Shown piece by piece: positions 50,586 through 59,977 of a stretch of 64,000 bases of DNA (position 1 is the stretch's first letter; every line of letters begins with the position of its first letter). The notes below the pieces were generated by a model that searched no databases, was not told the DNA's origin, and worked only from the letters and a program-made list of their open reading frames with translations. The stretch spans positions 69,399 through 133,398 of the forward strand of contig JBDKVB010000017.1 of the NCBI GenBank assembly GCA_039679385.1. The letters are read 5' to 3'. This DNA comes from Armatimonadia bacterium (lineage in GTDB: Bacteria > Armatimonadota > Zipacnadia > Zipacnadales > JABUFB01). Position numbers and translations under genes: made by a program.

Positions 50586-51131
50586 CTAGCTGAGCTCAGC
50601 GACGACCTGGGCGCCCCGACGGATCGCTTCCGTGTTCATCGGGATCGTCTTCTGGCGCCGCTCAGGCAGAACGGTCGAGAGGGCCTTGATGGCCGGCTCG
50701 ATCAGGTCGGGCCGCACCGCCTGCAGGTAGGCGCCCAGCATCACCATGTTCGCGCACATCTCATTGCCGAGTTCCTTGGCGATGGAGGTGACGGGAACGA
50801 AGAGAATCTGCAGGTCCTTGCGGTCTGCCTCGACCTCACCGAGGTCGGGGTTGATGATGGCGATACCGCCTGAGGCACACTCGCGCAGGTACTTGCGTAC
50901 CGAGCGCGGGTCCATGAGCAACATGACCCGCGGATGGCCGCAGATCGGGCTGCCGACCCGGCCGTCGGACAGAACGACGGTGCAGTTTGCCTCGCCGCCG
51001 CGAACTTCGGGTGAATAGGAGGGCACCCAGGAGGCTTCATAGCCCACGTCAACGCCGGTCTGCGCCAAGACCTGTCCTGCCAGCAGGATGCCCTGGCCGC
51101 CAAGCCCGGCCATATAGACTTCTTCTCTCAT
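50586..51131 (-). CDS. korC: 2-oxoacid:ferredoxin oxidoreductase, gamma subunit
   Basis: A 181-residue gamma subunit. It starts REEVYMAGLGGQGILLAG with the glycine-rich nucleotide/CoA-binding motif, and has YSPEVRGGEANCTVVLSD, the family signature, and MCANMVMLGAYLQ at the C-terminus. With alpha, beta and ferredoxin-like delta subunits it forms a heterotetramer that oxidatively decarboxylates a 2-oxoacid to acyl-CoA and reduces ferredoxin. It is the last gene of the operon, 87 bases after korB. 2-Oxoglutarate is the most likely substrate; branched-chain 2-oxoacids are possible. Confidence 0.9.
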   Translation of the reverse strand: MREEVYMAGLGGQGILLAGQVLAQTGVDVGYEASWVPSYSPEVRGGEANCTVVLSDGRVGSPICGHPRVMLLMDPRSVRKYLRECASGGIAIINPDLGEVEADRKDLQILFVPVTSIAKELGNEMCANMVMLGAYLQAVRPDLIEPAIKALSTVLPERRQKTIPMNTEAIRRGAQVVAELS

Positions 51132-51218
51132 AGGATCAACCTCGTGGGGCTGGAGCGCTTGCTCGCCCCGGACTGCGCCGGCCCAGGGCTCGGCGCATCG
51201 TGTGGTTCAACACTCCGG

Positions 51219-51965
51219 CTACCCCTCTGCGTAGGGGTCCTTGAACACGCCGAGTGGGTACTGGATCAGCATCGTATCGCGGACATGCTGCATCGCCTGC
51301 AGGGGCTTCATGTGCCACCAGGTCGGGCAGGTGCTCACAAGCTCTACGAGCGAGAACCCGAGCCCGTCGATCTGCGCGCGGAAGGCCTTCATGATGCTGC
51401 GGCGAGCGCTCATGACGCTGCGCGGGTCGATGAGGGTCTCCCGGGCGAGGTACGCGACACCGGGGATCTGGTTCATCAACTCGCAGATGTTGAAGGGGTA
51501 GCCGCCATGCTCAAGGGTGCGGCCGTCGACCGAAGTGGTCGTCTTCTGCCCCAGCAGAGTCGTGGGAGCCATCTGTCCGCCGGTCATCCCGAAGACCGCG
51601 TTGTTGATGAAGAACACGCTGATCTTCTCGGCGCGGGTCGCAGCCTGAAGCACCTCGTTGAGACCGATTGCTGCGAGGTCGCCGTCGCCCTGGTAGGTAA
51701 ACACCACGTCGTCGGGGCGGACCCGCTTCACGCCGGTCGCCACGGCGGGTGCTCGGCCATGGGCAGACTGCACCACGTCGGTGTTGAAGTACTCAAAGGC
51801 GTACACGGAGCAGCCCACGGAGGCGACGGTCACGGTGTGATCGCGCACACCCAACTCGTCGATCACCTCCGCAATCAGTCGGTGCGCGATGCCATGGCCG
51901 CAGCCGGGGCAGTAGCGCAGGACAGTGTCGGTGAGGCTCTCCGGCGGTTCGTATAGAACGGTCAT
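51219..51965 (-). CDS. korB: 2-oxoacid:ferredoxin oxidoreductase, beta subunit (TPP-binding)
   Basis: A 248-residue subunit with the TPP site: YCPGCGHGIAHR near the N-terminus (Cys residues that help hold a 4Fe-4S cluster), then FTYQGDGDLAAIGLNE with the TPP/Mg motif GDGD and, 30 residues on, FINNAVFGMTGGQM. The STCPTWWHMKP block near the end is family-typical. ATG 51965 follows AAGGA 6 bases away; a TTG five codons earlier is less likely. It lies between korA and korC, consistent with a four-subunit enzyme. Confidence 0.93.
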   Translation of the reverse strand: MTVLYEPPESLTDTVLRYCPGCGHGIAHRLIAEVIDELGVRDHTVTVASVGCSVYAFEYFNTDVVQSAHGRAPAVATGVKRVRPDDVVFTYQGDGDLAAIGLNEVLQAATRAEKISVFFINNAVFGMTGGQMAPTTLLGQKTTTSVDGRTLEHGGYPFNICELMNQIPGVAYLARETLIDPRSVMSARRSIMKAFRAQIDGLGFSLVELVSTCPTWWHMKPLQAMQHVRDTMLIQYPLGVFKDPYAEG

Positions 51966-52037
51966 GTTTTCCTTGGTCAAGGTAGGTCTCTGCCTCTTAT
52001 GTGCGAACCTGGGCCAGGAACTCTCCAGGCGCGGTCG

Positions 52038-53102
52038 TCAGACTTTGATCGTGGTTAGTCGTTCCAGGACATCCTCGGGCGTGAGGAGCACGCCACCCAG
52101 ACGGTTCTGCAGGCTGACCGGACAACGCCCCTCAACGGCCAGGCGCACGTCTTCGATGAACTGCCCCATCGACAACTCGACGACCAGGCAGTGCTTCACC
52201 TTCTCAGCCCACGCCGCAATGGGCGCCGACGGGAAGGGATACAGGGAGATCGGCCGCAGCATACGCACGCGGATCCCCTGCTCTAGAGCGCGGTCGACGG
52301 CGGTCTCGCAGACACGCGCCGAGATTCCGTAGGCGCAGACGAGGATATCTGGGTCGTCGGCGCCGTACTCCTCCCAGCGGGTCTCGCGTTCTGTCGCCTC
52401 GGCGTAGCGGGCTTCGAGACGCAGGTTCAGTGCCTCCAGGTCGGCGATATCACTGTACAGCGAGTTGATGATGCGTCGCTCGCGACCCGCGAGGCCGCTG
52501 CCGAGAGTCCAGGAGTGGTCGTAGGCGTTGGGCGCCTCAGGCACCGGGCGCACGCGGCAGGACTCTACCATGGTGGCCAGGACGGCGTCGCCCAGGATCA
52601 TGACCGGGTTGCGGTAGCGCTCGGCGATCTCGAAGGCGCCGCCGGTCATGTCATAGAGCTCCTGCACACTGTAGGGCGCGAAGACCAGCGGACGTCCGTC
52701 GCCATGTCCGCCGCCGCGAGTGGCAAGCCAGTAGTCGCCCTGGGAGGGCGCGATGTTGCCCAGTCCGGGGCCGCCACGGACCATGTTGACGATGACGCAG
52801 GGCAGTTCGCACCCGATCAGGTAGGAGATGCCCTCGGCCATCAGGGAAATGCCGGGCGAGGAGGAGGTCGTCATTACTCGGGCGCCGGCAGCCGCAGCGC
52901 CGTAGACCATGTTGATGGCCGCGACTTCACTCTCGGCCTGCAGGTAGACCCCACCGAGCTCCTCAAGGCGCCAGGACATGTACTGCGGAATCTGGCTCTG
53001 GGGCGTGATGGGGTACCCGAAGAAGAAACGGCAACCGCCGGCGATGGCACCTTCGGCTGTCGCATGATTGCCCTCCAGGAGGGCGCGCTTTTCTGCACTC
53101 AT
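52038..53102 (-). CDS. korA: 2-oxoacid:ferredoxin oxidoreductase, alpha subunit
   Basis: A 354-residue alpha subunit. The N-terminus LLEGNHATAEGAIAGGCRFFFGYPITPQSQI is diagnostic, with pyrimidine-binding parts of TPP sites in GGVYLQAESEVAAINMVYGA and RVMTTSSSPGISLM. The C-terminal domain contains VCAYGISARVCETAV. It overlaps the ferredoxin-like korD by 4 bases (ATGA), so the two are translationally coupled. Together with korB it makes the acyl-forming active site. Confidence 0.93.
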   Translation of the reverse strand: MSAEKRALLEGNHATAEGAIAGGCRFFFGYPITPQSQIPQYMSWRLEELGGVYLQAESEVAAINMVYGAAAAGARVMTTSSSPGISLMAEGISYLIGCELPCVIVNMVRGGPGLGNIAPSQGDYWLATRGGGHGDGRPLVFAPYSVQELYDMTGGAFEIAERYRNPVMILGDAVLATMVESCRVRPVPEAPNAYDHSWTLGSGLAGRERRIINSLYSDIADLEALNLRLEARYAEATERETRWEEYGADDPDILVCAYGISARVCETAVDRALEQGIRVRMLRPISLYPFPSAPIAAWAEKVKHCLVVELSMGQFIEDVRLAVEGRCPVSLQNRLGGVLLTPEDVLERLTTIKV

Positions 53103-53323
53103 TTGGTCTCTTTCGCCACCTCTTTGTACAGCGAGATGGCCACGCTCGGGCACATGAGTGCGCAGATCTTGCACCCGGTGCAGCCGTCCTCTGTGCAGAC
53201 CTCCGCGGGATGGATACCGCGAGGGGTCAGGGTCTCAGACATTCTGAGGTTCTTCTTGGGGCAGAACTCAACGCACAGTTCGCAGCCCCCACAGCGTTCG
53301 ACGTCGATGATCACTTTTGCCAT
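53099..53323 (-). CDS. korD: 2-oxoacid:ferredoxin oxidoreductase, delta subunit (2x[4Fe-4S] ferredoxin-like)
   Basis: A 74-residue protein with two complete cluster motifs, CGGCELCVEFCP and CTGCKICALMCP, each binding a 4Fe-4S cluster. It passes electrons from the TPP enzyme to free ferredoxin. It is the first gene of korDABC. No Shine-Dalgarno sequence is visible, and an extended -10 promoter candidate is only about 18 bases upstream, so its transcript may be nearly leaderless. Confidence 0.93.
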   Translation of the reverse strand: MAKVIIDVERCGGCELCVEFCPKKNLRMSETLTPRGIHPAEVCTEDGCTGCKICALMCPSVAISLYKEVAKETK

Positions 53324-53340
53324 ATACGCATCAGGCCCAA

Positions 53341-53349
53341 AGTATAACA
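53341..53349 (-). promoter_or_regulatory. Extended -10 promoter candidate for korDABC
   Basis: On the minus strand, TGTTATACT fits the extended -10 pattern TGnTATAAT (5 of 6 in the hexamer). No good -35 box is at 16-18 bases. The likely start point would leave a leader of only about 10 bases before the korD ATG. Confidence 0.35.
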
Positions 53350-53401
53350 GAATGGGATGGTACCAACTGGCCCGGGCTGAAGCCCGGCGACCACGATTGC
53401 C

Positions 53402-55153
53402 TCAGGACGCAGCCGCCCGCAGCCGACGCCGATCCTTCTCACCGTCACGAAGCAACTCGGCGGCGTGTCTGCGGCCCGTCTCATCGCTCTCGTCGGCTCC
53501 GAGCATTCGCGCCAACTCGTCCACGCGCCCTTCGGCGCTGAGTACCTCGACGCGTGCCACGGTGCGTCCGTCCTCGACATGTTTCTCGACCCGGAGGTGC
53601 CTGTCACCCAGCCGGGCAATCTGCGGCAGGTGAGTCACGCACAAGACCTGTCCCGCACGGGCAACCCCCACGAGCTTCTCCCCCACCGAATGTGCAACTC
53701 GGCCGCCGATGCCCGCGTCTACCTCGTCAAAGACGATGGTCGGGATCTCGGCGCCTCGTGAGCACACCGACTTGAACACCAGCATCAGCCGCGACAGCTC
53801 GCCACCCGAGGCCACTTTGCTCAGCGGTCGCAACTCCTCGCCCGCGTTCGCGCAGAACAGGAAGCGGCCCAGATCGAAGCCGCGACGTGAGGCCTTCCAG
53901 CGCTTGCCACCGGAGCCGGGAAGACCCTCTGCGTCCTCTTCGTGCTCCAGTTGAACCTCGAACTTCGCCGCCGCCATACCCAGACCGGACAGCTCGGCCT
54001 CGACGACCGTCTTGAGGCTTTTGGCGAGCTTCACCCGCGAGGCCGACAGAGCCTGGGCAGCTTTCCCGGCTTCGCCCCGCAACTTCTCCAGATTCGCCCG
54101 GAGCTGCTCCTCATGGACTTCGAGGTTCTCAAGTTCCGACAGCTCGGCCTCGGCACGTTCGCCGAAGGCAAGGATGTCCGCGACGGTGTCGCCGTACTTT
54201 CGCTTCAGCTTGCCGATGTCTGCGAGGCGGTTCTCGATCTGCTCGAGCCGATCCGGGTCGGCCTCGAGGCCGCCCAGGTAGCCGCTGAGGGTGCGCACGG
54301 CCTCCTGGATCGCGACGCCGGCTTCCGCCAACTCCTCGGCGGTCTCGCCAAGGAGGGGCTCGAACTTCACCAGCCCACGCAACTCCTGACCGGCCGTCTG
54401 CACCGCACTGACAGCCGAAGGCGCATCGCCCTTATCGCCGTCGAGCAGTTCACAGGCCTGGGCAACCGTCTCGCGGATCCGCTCGGCATGTTGAAGCCGG
54501 GTCCGCTCGGTGCCCAGGGTCTCTTCCTCACCGGGTTCGAGGCCGGCGGCCTGAATCTCCTCCACCTGGAACCGCAGCATGTCCACTCGTTGCGCCCGCT
54601 CGCGCTCATCCAGAGCCAGGTCGTCCAGGGCCTTTAGCGCCTGCTGGAAGGCCCCGTAGAGCTCCTCGTAGGCACTCCGCAGGTCCAGATGCTCCGGCCC
54701 GCCGAAGGCGTCCAGGAAGGAGAGGTGGTTCTCCTCGTGGATCAGCGTCTGGTGCTCGTGCTGGCCGTGGATGTCCACCAGATGCGAGCCGATCTGCTGC
54801 ACGAGGCTCAGGGTCGCGGTCCGCCGGTTAACCCGGTAATGACTGCGGCCGCTGGCCAGCTCTCGGCTCAGGATGACGGTGCCCTCTTCATCCTCGCGCA
54901 GCCCTAGGCTCTCGAGAATCTCCAGGGCTCGCGGCGCATCGGCGGCAGTGAAGACGGCCTCCACGTAGGCGGCGGACTCACCGCTGCGGATCGCCTCAGC
55001 CCCGACCCGCTCACCGAGCACTGCATTCAGCGCGTCGATGATGATGGACTTGCCGGCCCCCGTCTCGCCAGTCAGCACAGTGAAGCCCGGCCCGAAGTCG
55101 AGCCGCAGCGAGTCAAGAAGGGCCAGATTCTCAACGGTCAGCTCTCGCAGCAT
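53402..55153 (-). CDS. recN: DNA repair ATPase RecN
   Basis: A 583-residue SMC-like repair ATPase that helps process double-strand breaks. The head is built from Walker A GETGAGKS (29-36) and, at the other end, the signature SGGELSRLML and Walker B TIVFDEVDAGIGG, with the D-loop and final VTHLPQIA His switch. Between them (about 160-400) lies an antiparallel coiled coil rich in Glu, Leu and Arg. The length fits the family (550-590). It is the last member of the conserved block that starts with accB, following nadK by 52 bases. Confidence 0.97.
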   Translation of the reverse strand: MLRELTVENLALLDSLRLDFGPGFTVLTGETGAGKSIIIDALNAVLGERVGAEAIRSGESAAYVEAVFTAADAPRALEILESLGLREDEEGTVILSRELASGRSHYRVNRRTATLSLVQQIGSHLVDIHGQHEHQTLIHEENHLSFLDAFGGPEHLDLRSAYEELYGAFQQALKALDDLALDERERAQRVDMLRFQVEEIQAAGLEPGEEETLGTERTRLQHAERIRETVAQACELLDGDKGDAPSAVSAVQTAGQELRGLVKFEPLLGETAEELAEAGVAIQEAVRTLSGYLGGLEADPDRLEQIENRLADIGKLKRKYGDTVADILAFGERAEAELSELENLEVHEEQLRANLEKLRGEAGKAAQALSASRVKLAKSLKTVVEAELSGLGMAAAKFEVQLEHEEDAEGLPGSGGKRWKASRRGFDLGRFLFCANAGEELRPLSKVASGGELSRLMLVFKSVCSRGAEIPTIVFDEVDAGIGGRVAHSVGEKLVGVARAGQVLCVTHLPQIARLGDRHLRVEKHVEDGRTVARVEVLSAEGRVDELARMLGADESDETGRRHAAELLRDGEKDRRRLRAAAS

Positions 55154-55205
55154 GTCCTAACAGAATCGCCGGTGCCTGCTCGTCGGCCGGAGCTCCCGCA
55201 CCAGG

Positions 55206-56093
55206 TCAGCGTTCTGCACCCCAGCGCAGTTTCTGGCGCAGCCGCTCGAAGAAGCCGGCGGACGAGATCCGCACGAGTTTGGCGTCAAAGTTGGCCCGAC
55301 GCACGCGCACCACATCGCCAGGCCGCAGATCGATCGCTTCCTGGCCGTCCAGCGTGACTGTCAGGCCGCCGGCGGGAACGCCCCGCTGGGTCGCGCTGAC
55401 CTTGATCTCCGCCGACGGCTCAATGATCAGCGGCCGGGCGTAGAGACTGTGCGGGCAGATGGGCGTGATGAGCAAAGACTCCACCGTCGGCGCGATGATC
55501 GGACCTCCGGCGGAAAGTGCATAGGCCGTCGAGCCCGTGGGGGTGCTGATGATCAGCCCATCAGCCGGGTAGGTCGCCACGTGCTCGTCGTTCACGTAGG
55601 TATCAAGCCAGACCAGGTGACGCACGTCGCTCTTGGTGATCACCGCGTCGTTGAGCCCGTAGCGCGTCGAGATGATCTCGGAGCCGCGCACCACGTCGGC
55701 CTCCACCATCAGGCGGCTCTCAACGCTGTACTGACCCTCCACCACGTCGGGCAAGTTCGCCATGAGCACTTCGTAGCTCTCGCGAGCCAGGAACCCAAAG
55801 CTGCCGAAGTCCAGTCCCAGCAAGGGGGTGCCGACCGGTCCCGCATGACGAGCAAGGGCGAGAAGAGTTCCGTCCCCGCCCAGTGAGATGACAAGGTCCG
55901 CCTCCACAAGGCCCTCAAGATCGTGCAGCCTGGGGCCCACACCGAGCCTCCGCTTAGTGCTGTCCATCCCTGGTCCCAGCTTCACCGTGCACCCGGCAGC
56001 CATGAGCGCCCGGCACAGCGCCGGTGCGCTATGCTCCGTCCTCGGCTTGTAGGGTGAGGAGGCAACACTGACCGTGCGGATTGGTGAGGCCAA
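55206..56093 (-). CDS. nadK: NAD kinase
   Basis: A 295-residue enzyme that phosphorylates NAD to NADP using ATP or polyphosphate. The motifs are GGDGTLLALAR with the catalytic Asp, GLNDAVI, and ADGLIISTPTGSTAYALSAGG, all of the family. I used TTG 56093, with AAGGGG 9 bases upstream, because an earlier GTG at 56180 adds a Ser/Arg-rich 29-residue leader that is unlike other NAD kinases; that alternative cannot be ruled out. It lies between the TPR gene and recN, a known pairing in Firmicutes-like gene order. Confidence 0.93.
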   Translation of the reverse strand: MASPIRTVSVASSPYKPRTEHSAPALCRALMAAGCTVKLGPGMDSTKRRLGVGPRLHDLEGLVEADLVISLGGDGTLLALARHAGPVGTPLLGLDFGSFGFLARESYEVLMANLPDVVEGQYSVESRLMVEADVVRGSEIISTRYGLNDAVITKSDVRHLVWLDTYVNDEHVATYPADGLIISTPTGSTAYALSAGGPIIAPTVESLLITPICPHSLYARPLIIEPSAEIKVSATQRGVPAGGLTVTLDGQEAIDLRPGDVVRVRRANFDAKLVRISSAGFFERLRQKLRWGAER

Positions 56094-56188
56094 GTCCGGG
56101 GTCCCCTTCGTACGGTTCCGAGTAGCTGTGTGGGACCGCAGCCCCACAGGCGACCGCAGTCCCGACAAAGGTGCAGACACCGCGACCG

Positions 56189-57643
56189 CTAACCACCCAG
56201 ACGGTTGAGGTTCTTGCGGGCCGGCTCGAAGTTGCTATCCACTGCCAGGGCCTTCTGGTACTGCTCCCTGGCCCCGGCGGCGTTGCCCTGCCGCTCCAGG
56301 GTCACGCCCAGATTGTTCAGAGCGTAGACGTTGTTGGCGTCATCCGCAAGAGCCTGGCGGAACTGCACCCCTGCGCCAGCGAGGTTGTCGCGCTTCAGGT
56401 AGATCAGGCCGACGTTGTTGTGAGCCTCGCTGTCCTTCGGCTGCAGGGTCAGCGCGTACAGGTACTCACGCAGGGCCGCATCCCTGCTCTCCATCCGGAA
56501 GTAGAGCAGGGCAAGATTGCGGTGAGCGTTGGCGTCCTCCGGGAAGCGGGCGACGACCTGCTCCCACTGCTTCACAGCCTCCTCGGCCCTGCCCGCCGAC
56601 ATCAGCGCATAGGCCAGGTTGGTCTGGGCCATGCGGTTCTGTGGATCAAGCTCTACCAGCGCCTGCAGCGCCGCGATCGCCTCGTCCCACTTCTTCTGAC
56701 CGATGAACAGAGACGCCAGTTGCTCGCGGGCGGCCGTGCTGGTCGGGTCGAGGTCGCAGGCTTTCCGGAAGTTCGCCACTGCCTGGTCGGTCTGGTCCAG
56801 CCGCATCAGGCTGAGCCCCAGATTGTAGGCGGCGGTGAAGCTCTTGTCATCCAGGGCAAGGCCCGTCGCGAAACGCTGCGAGGCTTCCTCGAACTTCCCG
56901 TCAAGGTACAGGGCGCTCCCGAGCTGCAACTGCGCGGTGACGTTGTTCGGCTCCAGGCCCGCGACCGCTTCGTACAGCTCCACGGCCTTCGGGTAGTTGC
57001 GCAGGCCCATGTACAACTCGCCGAGCGTAACCAGCAGCGCGCCACTCTTCGGGTCGGTGGTGCGCGCCAGCTCATACTGCACGACGGCCTTCTTGGTCTC
57101 GCCCGCAAGCTGCAGCGTACGACCATAGCCGACCAGCACCCGGAATTCCGTCGGTTTGGCCTTCAGCGCGGCTTCGAACTCCGCGAACTGCCGGTCGCGT
57201 TCCTCCGGCTTGGTGAGGACCGTTGCCAGGTTATAGTGGCCCTCGAAGCCCTCGGGATCGGCGGCGATGGCCTTCTCGAACTGCGCCGCGGCCAGGTCGT
57301 TCTGATCCTTGCGTGAGTAGGCGGTGCCCAGGTTGTTCAGGGCAACGGCGTTGTCCGGTTCCTTGGCCAGAGACGCCTGGAGCGCGGTGATGGCCGCATC
57401 CAGCTCGTTCAGAGCCAGAGCCACAGTGCCCTGCCAGCGCAGGATGGTCGGGTTATCCGGCAGCGCCGTTGCGAGCTCACCCAGCAGCGTCTTCGCCTGT
57501 GTGTACTCACCCGCCCGGTAGTGGGCATCGACACGCTCAAGCTTGCTCTGGTAGGTCTCTGCGGACGCCAGCATCGCAGACAGGGACAGCAAGGTCACAG
57601 ACACGATCAGGGCCGTCAGCGGCGTTCGCCTCGTTAGCTTCAT
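56189..57643 (-). CDS. Exported TPR-repeat protein
   Basis: A 484-residue protein with a signal peptide (about 1-28, ends AMLASAETY). The rest is about a dozen TPR units with the usual pattern of small and hydrophobic residues (e.g. AVALNNLGTAYSRKDQNDLA, AHNNVGLIYLKRDNLAGAG), forming a superhelical scaffold. It probably assembles protein complexes in the periplasm. It overlaps dxs by 4 bases (ATGA). This gene is not part of the usual dxs-nadK order in relatives, so it seems to be an addition in this lineage. Confidence 0.85.
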   Translation of the reverse strand: MKLTRRTPLTALIVSVTLLSLSAMLASAETYQSKLERVDAHYRAGEYTQAKTLLGELATALPDNPTILRWQGTVALALNELDAAITALQASLAKEPDNAVALNNLGTAYSRKDQNDLAAAQFEKAIAADPEGFEGHYNLATVLTKPEERDRQFAEFEAALKAKPTEFRVLVGYGRTLQLAGETKKAVVQYELARTTDPKSGALLVTLGELYMGLRNYPKAVELYEAVAGLEPNNVTAQLQLGSALYLDGKFEEASQRFATGLALDDKSFTAAYNLGLSLMRLDQTDQAVANFRKACDLDPTSTAAREQLASLFIGQKKWDEAIAALQALVELDPQNRMAQTNLAYALMSAGRAEEAVKQWEQVVARFPEDANAHRNLALLYFRMESRDAALREYLYALTLQPKDSEAHNNVGLIYLKRDNLAGAGVQFRQALADDANNVYALNNLGVTLERQGNAAGAREQYQKALAVDSNFEPARKNLNRLGG

Positions 57644-59571
57644 AGACCAATCACGGCCTCCGACTGAGAGGTAGAGGGCGGTATCGTCCCCGTCCCGCAG
57701 ACTTCCCGGCAGGCGCAGGCAATCCCTTCCGCATCGATTCCGCAGTCCGCTCGCAGCTTATCCGTATTCCCATGGGGCACAAAACAGTCAGCAATCCCCA
57801 GGCGACGTACCGCCGCGGTATGAACGGCGGCATCTGCCAGGGCCTCACACACCGCCGAGCCGAACCCACCGGCGAGGATGCCCTCCTCGACCGTGACGAT
57901 CCGGCCGATGTCCCGCGCTGCGGCCACCACAGCGTCCCGATCCAGGGGTCGCACAAACCGGGCATTGATGACGCGGGCCTCGATTCCCTCGGCATGCAGC
58001 GTCTCGGCGGCGGCTAGCGCTGCCTCAACCTGTGGCCCGAGGGCGAAGATCGCCACCTGGTTCCCGGCCCGCACCAGTTCGCACTTCCCAACGGGAAGCA
58101 CCTGCATCGGCCGGTCCAAGGGCACGCCGAGACCGACGCCGCGAGGATAACGCAGACTCACCGGGCCGTCCAGCGACAGCGCTGTGCACAGCATATCGCG
58201 CAGCTCGCCCTCATGCCGGGGCACCATCTCGACGAGCCCGGGAATCTGGCGCATGAAGGCCAGGTCGAACACGCCATGGTGCGTCGGACCGTCATCGCCG
58301 ACAAGCCCACTGCGGTCCATCGCCATGACCACCGGCAGGCGCTGCAGGGCAATGTCGTGGATGATCTGGTCGTAGCCGCGCTGCATGAAGGTCGAGTAGA
58401 TGGCTACCACAGGCCGCATGCCCGCCGCCGCCAATCCCGCGGCAAAGGTCAGCGCATGCTCCTCGGTCATCCCCACGTCAAAGCAACGGTCCGGGAACTG
58501 CTTCTTGAAGCTCGCCAGACCGGTGCCGTCGAGCATCGCCGCCGAAATAGCCACGACGCGCTTGTCTGCTTCCGCCAACTCCGCCAGCGTCTGCCCGAAG
58601 ACCGCGCTGTAAGAGAGCCGACCGTCCCCGTGCGCGCTCTCCCCGTTGGCGATGTTGAAGGGCTTGGTGCCGTGGTAGCGGCTCGGGTCCTTCTCCGCAG
58701 GTATGTAGCCACGGCCCTTCTGGGTATGCACATGCACCAGGACCGGCCCGCTGAGTTTGCAGGCCTGGTCGAAGACTTCCAGAAGCTGGTTGATGTCGTG
58801 CCCGTCGATGGGCCCCAGGTAGGTGAAGCCCAACTCCTCGAAGAGCATCCCGGGGACGACCAACTGCTTCAGACCGTCACGCAGGCGGTCCATGGCGCCC
58901 AGCATCGCATCGCCCAGCGGCACCCGGTTCAGCATGCGGGCCACGTCGGCGCGGGTTTTCCGCACCGCAGGCTCAAAGAGCCCGGCGCGGATCTTGGCCA
59001 GGTACGCCGACATCGCACCCACGTTGGGGCTGATGCTCATCTCGTTGTCGTTGAGCACGACCACGAGGTCGGCCTTCGTCTCGCCGGCCTGGTTCATCGC
59101 CTCGAGAGCCAGACCGCCGGTGAGGGCCCCATCGCCAATGACCGCCCAGATGCGCTCGGTATCGCCGCGAATGTCGCGTGCCTTGGCCAGTCCCAGGGCG
59201 GCAGAGATCGAGGTGCTCCCGTGGCCGGTCCCGAAGGCATCGTAGGGGCTCTCATCACGCCGCGGAAACCCGGATAGGCCATCGGTCTGGCGGATCGTGT
59301 GGAACAGGTCGCGGCGGCCGGTGAGAAGCTTGTGCGTGTAGCACTGGTGGCCAACGTCCCAGACGACCTTGTCCGTGGGCAGGTCGAGTGTCCTCAGGAG
59401 CGCGACGGTGAGTTCGACGGCGCCCAGATTCGGCGCCAGGTGCCCGCCCGTCTCCGAGGTGGTCTCAATGATGCGCTCACGACACTCGGCAGCCAGTTGC
59501 ACCAACTGGCTGCGGGAGAGAGTCTTCAGATCGGCGGGCGAATTGATGCTGTCCAGCAGATTGCTTGCCAT
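57640..59571 (-). CDS. dxs: 1-deoxy-D-xylulose-5-phosphate synthase
   Basis: A 643-residue TPP enzyme that joins pyruvate and glyceraldehyde 3-phosphate, the first step of the MEP isoprenoid pathway. Motifs are VVWDVGHQCYTHKLLTGR, GTGHGSTSISAALG, IGDGALTGGLALEAMN with the later LNDNEMSIS for TPP and Mg, and DRSGLVGDDGPTHHG of the transketolase part. ATG 59571 starts at the family-typical LLDSINSPADLKTL; AGGGA lies 12 bases upstream. The length is near the family value (about 620-640). It follows xseB, as in Firmicutes. Confidence 0.97.
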   Translation of the reverse strand: MASNLLDSINSPADLKTLSRSQLVQLAAECRERIIETTSETGGHLAPNLGAVELTVALLRTLDLPTDKVVWDVGHQCYTHKLLTGRRDLFHTIRQTDGLSGFPRRDESPYDAFGTGHGSTSISAALGLAKARDIRGDTERIWAVIGDGALTGGLALEAMNQAGETKADLVVVLNDNEMSISPNVGAMSAYLAKIRAGLFEPAVRKTRADVARMLNRVPLGDAMLGAMDRLRDGLKQLVVPGMLFEELGFTYLGPIDGHDINQLLEVFDQACKLSGPVLVHVHTQKGRGYIPAEKDPSRYHGTKPFNIANGESAHGDGRLSYSAVFGQTLAELAEADKRVVAISAAMLDGTGLASFKKQFPDRCFDVGMTEEHALTFAAGLAAAGMRPVVAIYSTFMQRGYDQIIHDIALQRLPVVMAMDRSGLVGDDGPTHHGVFDLAFMRQIPGLVEMVPRHEGELRDMLCTALSLDGPVSLRYPRGVGLGVPLDRPMQVLPVGKCELVRAGNQVAIFALGPQVEAALAAAETLHAEGIEARVINARFVRPLDRDAVVAAARDIGRIVTVEEGILAGGFGSAVCEALADAAVHTAAVRRLGIADCFVPHGNTDKLRADCGIDAEGIACACREVCGTGTIPPSTSQSEAVIGL

Positions 59572-59674
59572 GCGTGTCACTGTCCCTGAACCCGACCACA
59601 CCGGGGTCTGCCCCTCACGTGCAGACCGCTTCCCGCTTCGATGTCACGCCGACGGCGAAAGCCTGGCGCCCGCG

Positions 59675-59887
59675 CTACTCCTCGGCTTCGGGCTCTTCGG
59701 CCAGATACTGCTCAACCCGGGCTTCGGCCTCCGCCAGGCGCTCCAGGCACAGCTTCTTCAGCGCCATGCCTTCCTCGAAACGCTGCAGGGACTCTTCGAG
59801 GGAGATCTCGCCTGCGTCCAGCTCCCGGACGATCTGCTCCAGGCGCTCCAGAGCCTGCTCAAAGGTCAGCTCAGACAAGTCAACCAT
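59675..59887 (-). CDS. xseB: Exodeoxyribonuclease VII, small subunit
   Basis: A 70-residue helical protein with the XseB pattern FEQALERLEQIVRELDAGEISLEESL and GMALKKLCLERL. Several copies bind each XseA to form exonuclease VII, which degrades single-stranded DNA to oligonucleotides. ATG 59887 has GGGAG 10 bases upstream; a TTG two codons earlier is possible. It lies 90 bases after xseA. Confidence 0.96.
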   Translation of the reverse strand: MVDLSELTFEQALERLEQIVRELDAGEISLEESLQRFEEGMALKKLCLERLAEAEARVEQYLAEEPEAEE

Positions 59888-59977
59888 GGCCAATCCGGCT
59901 CCCTGTCCCGAGGGCTCTCCGCTTCATGTGGTAGTGTACAGCGAACTGGGGTCTCAGGCGAAGGCAAACCTTTGCCG

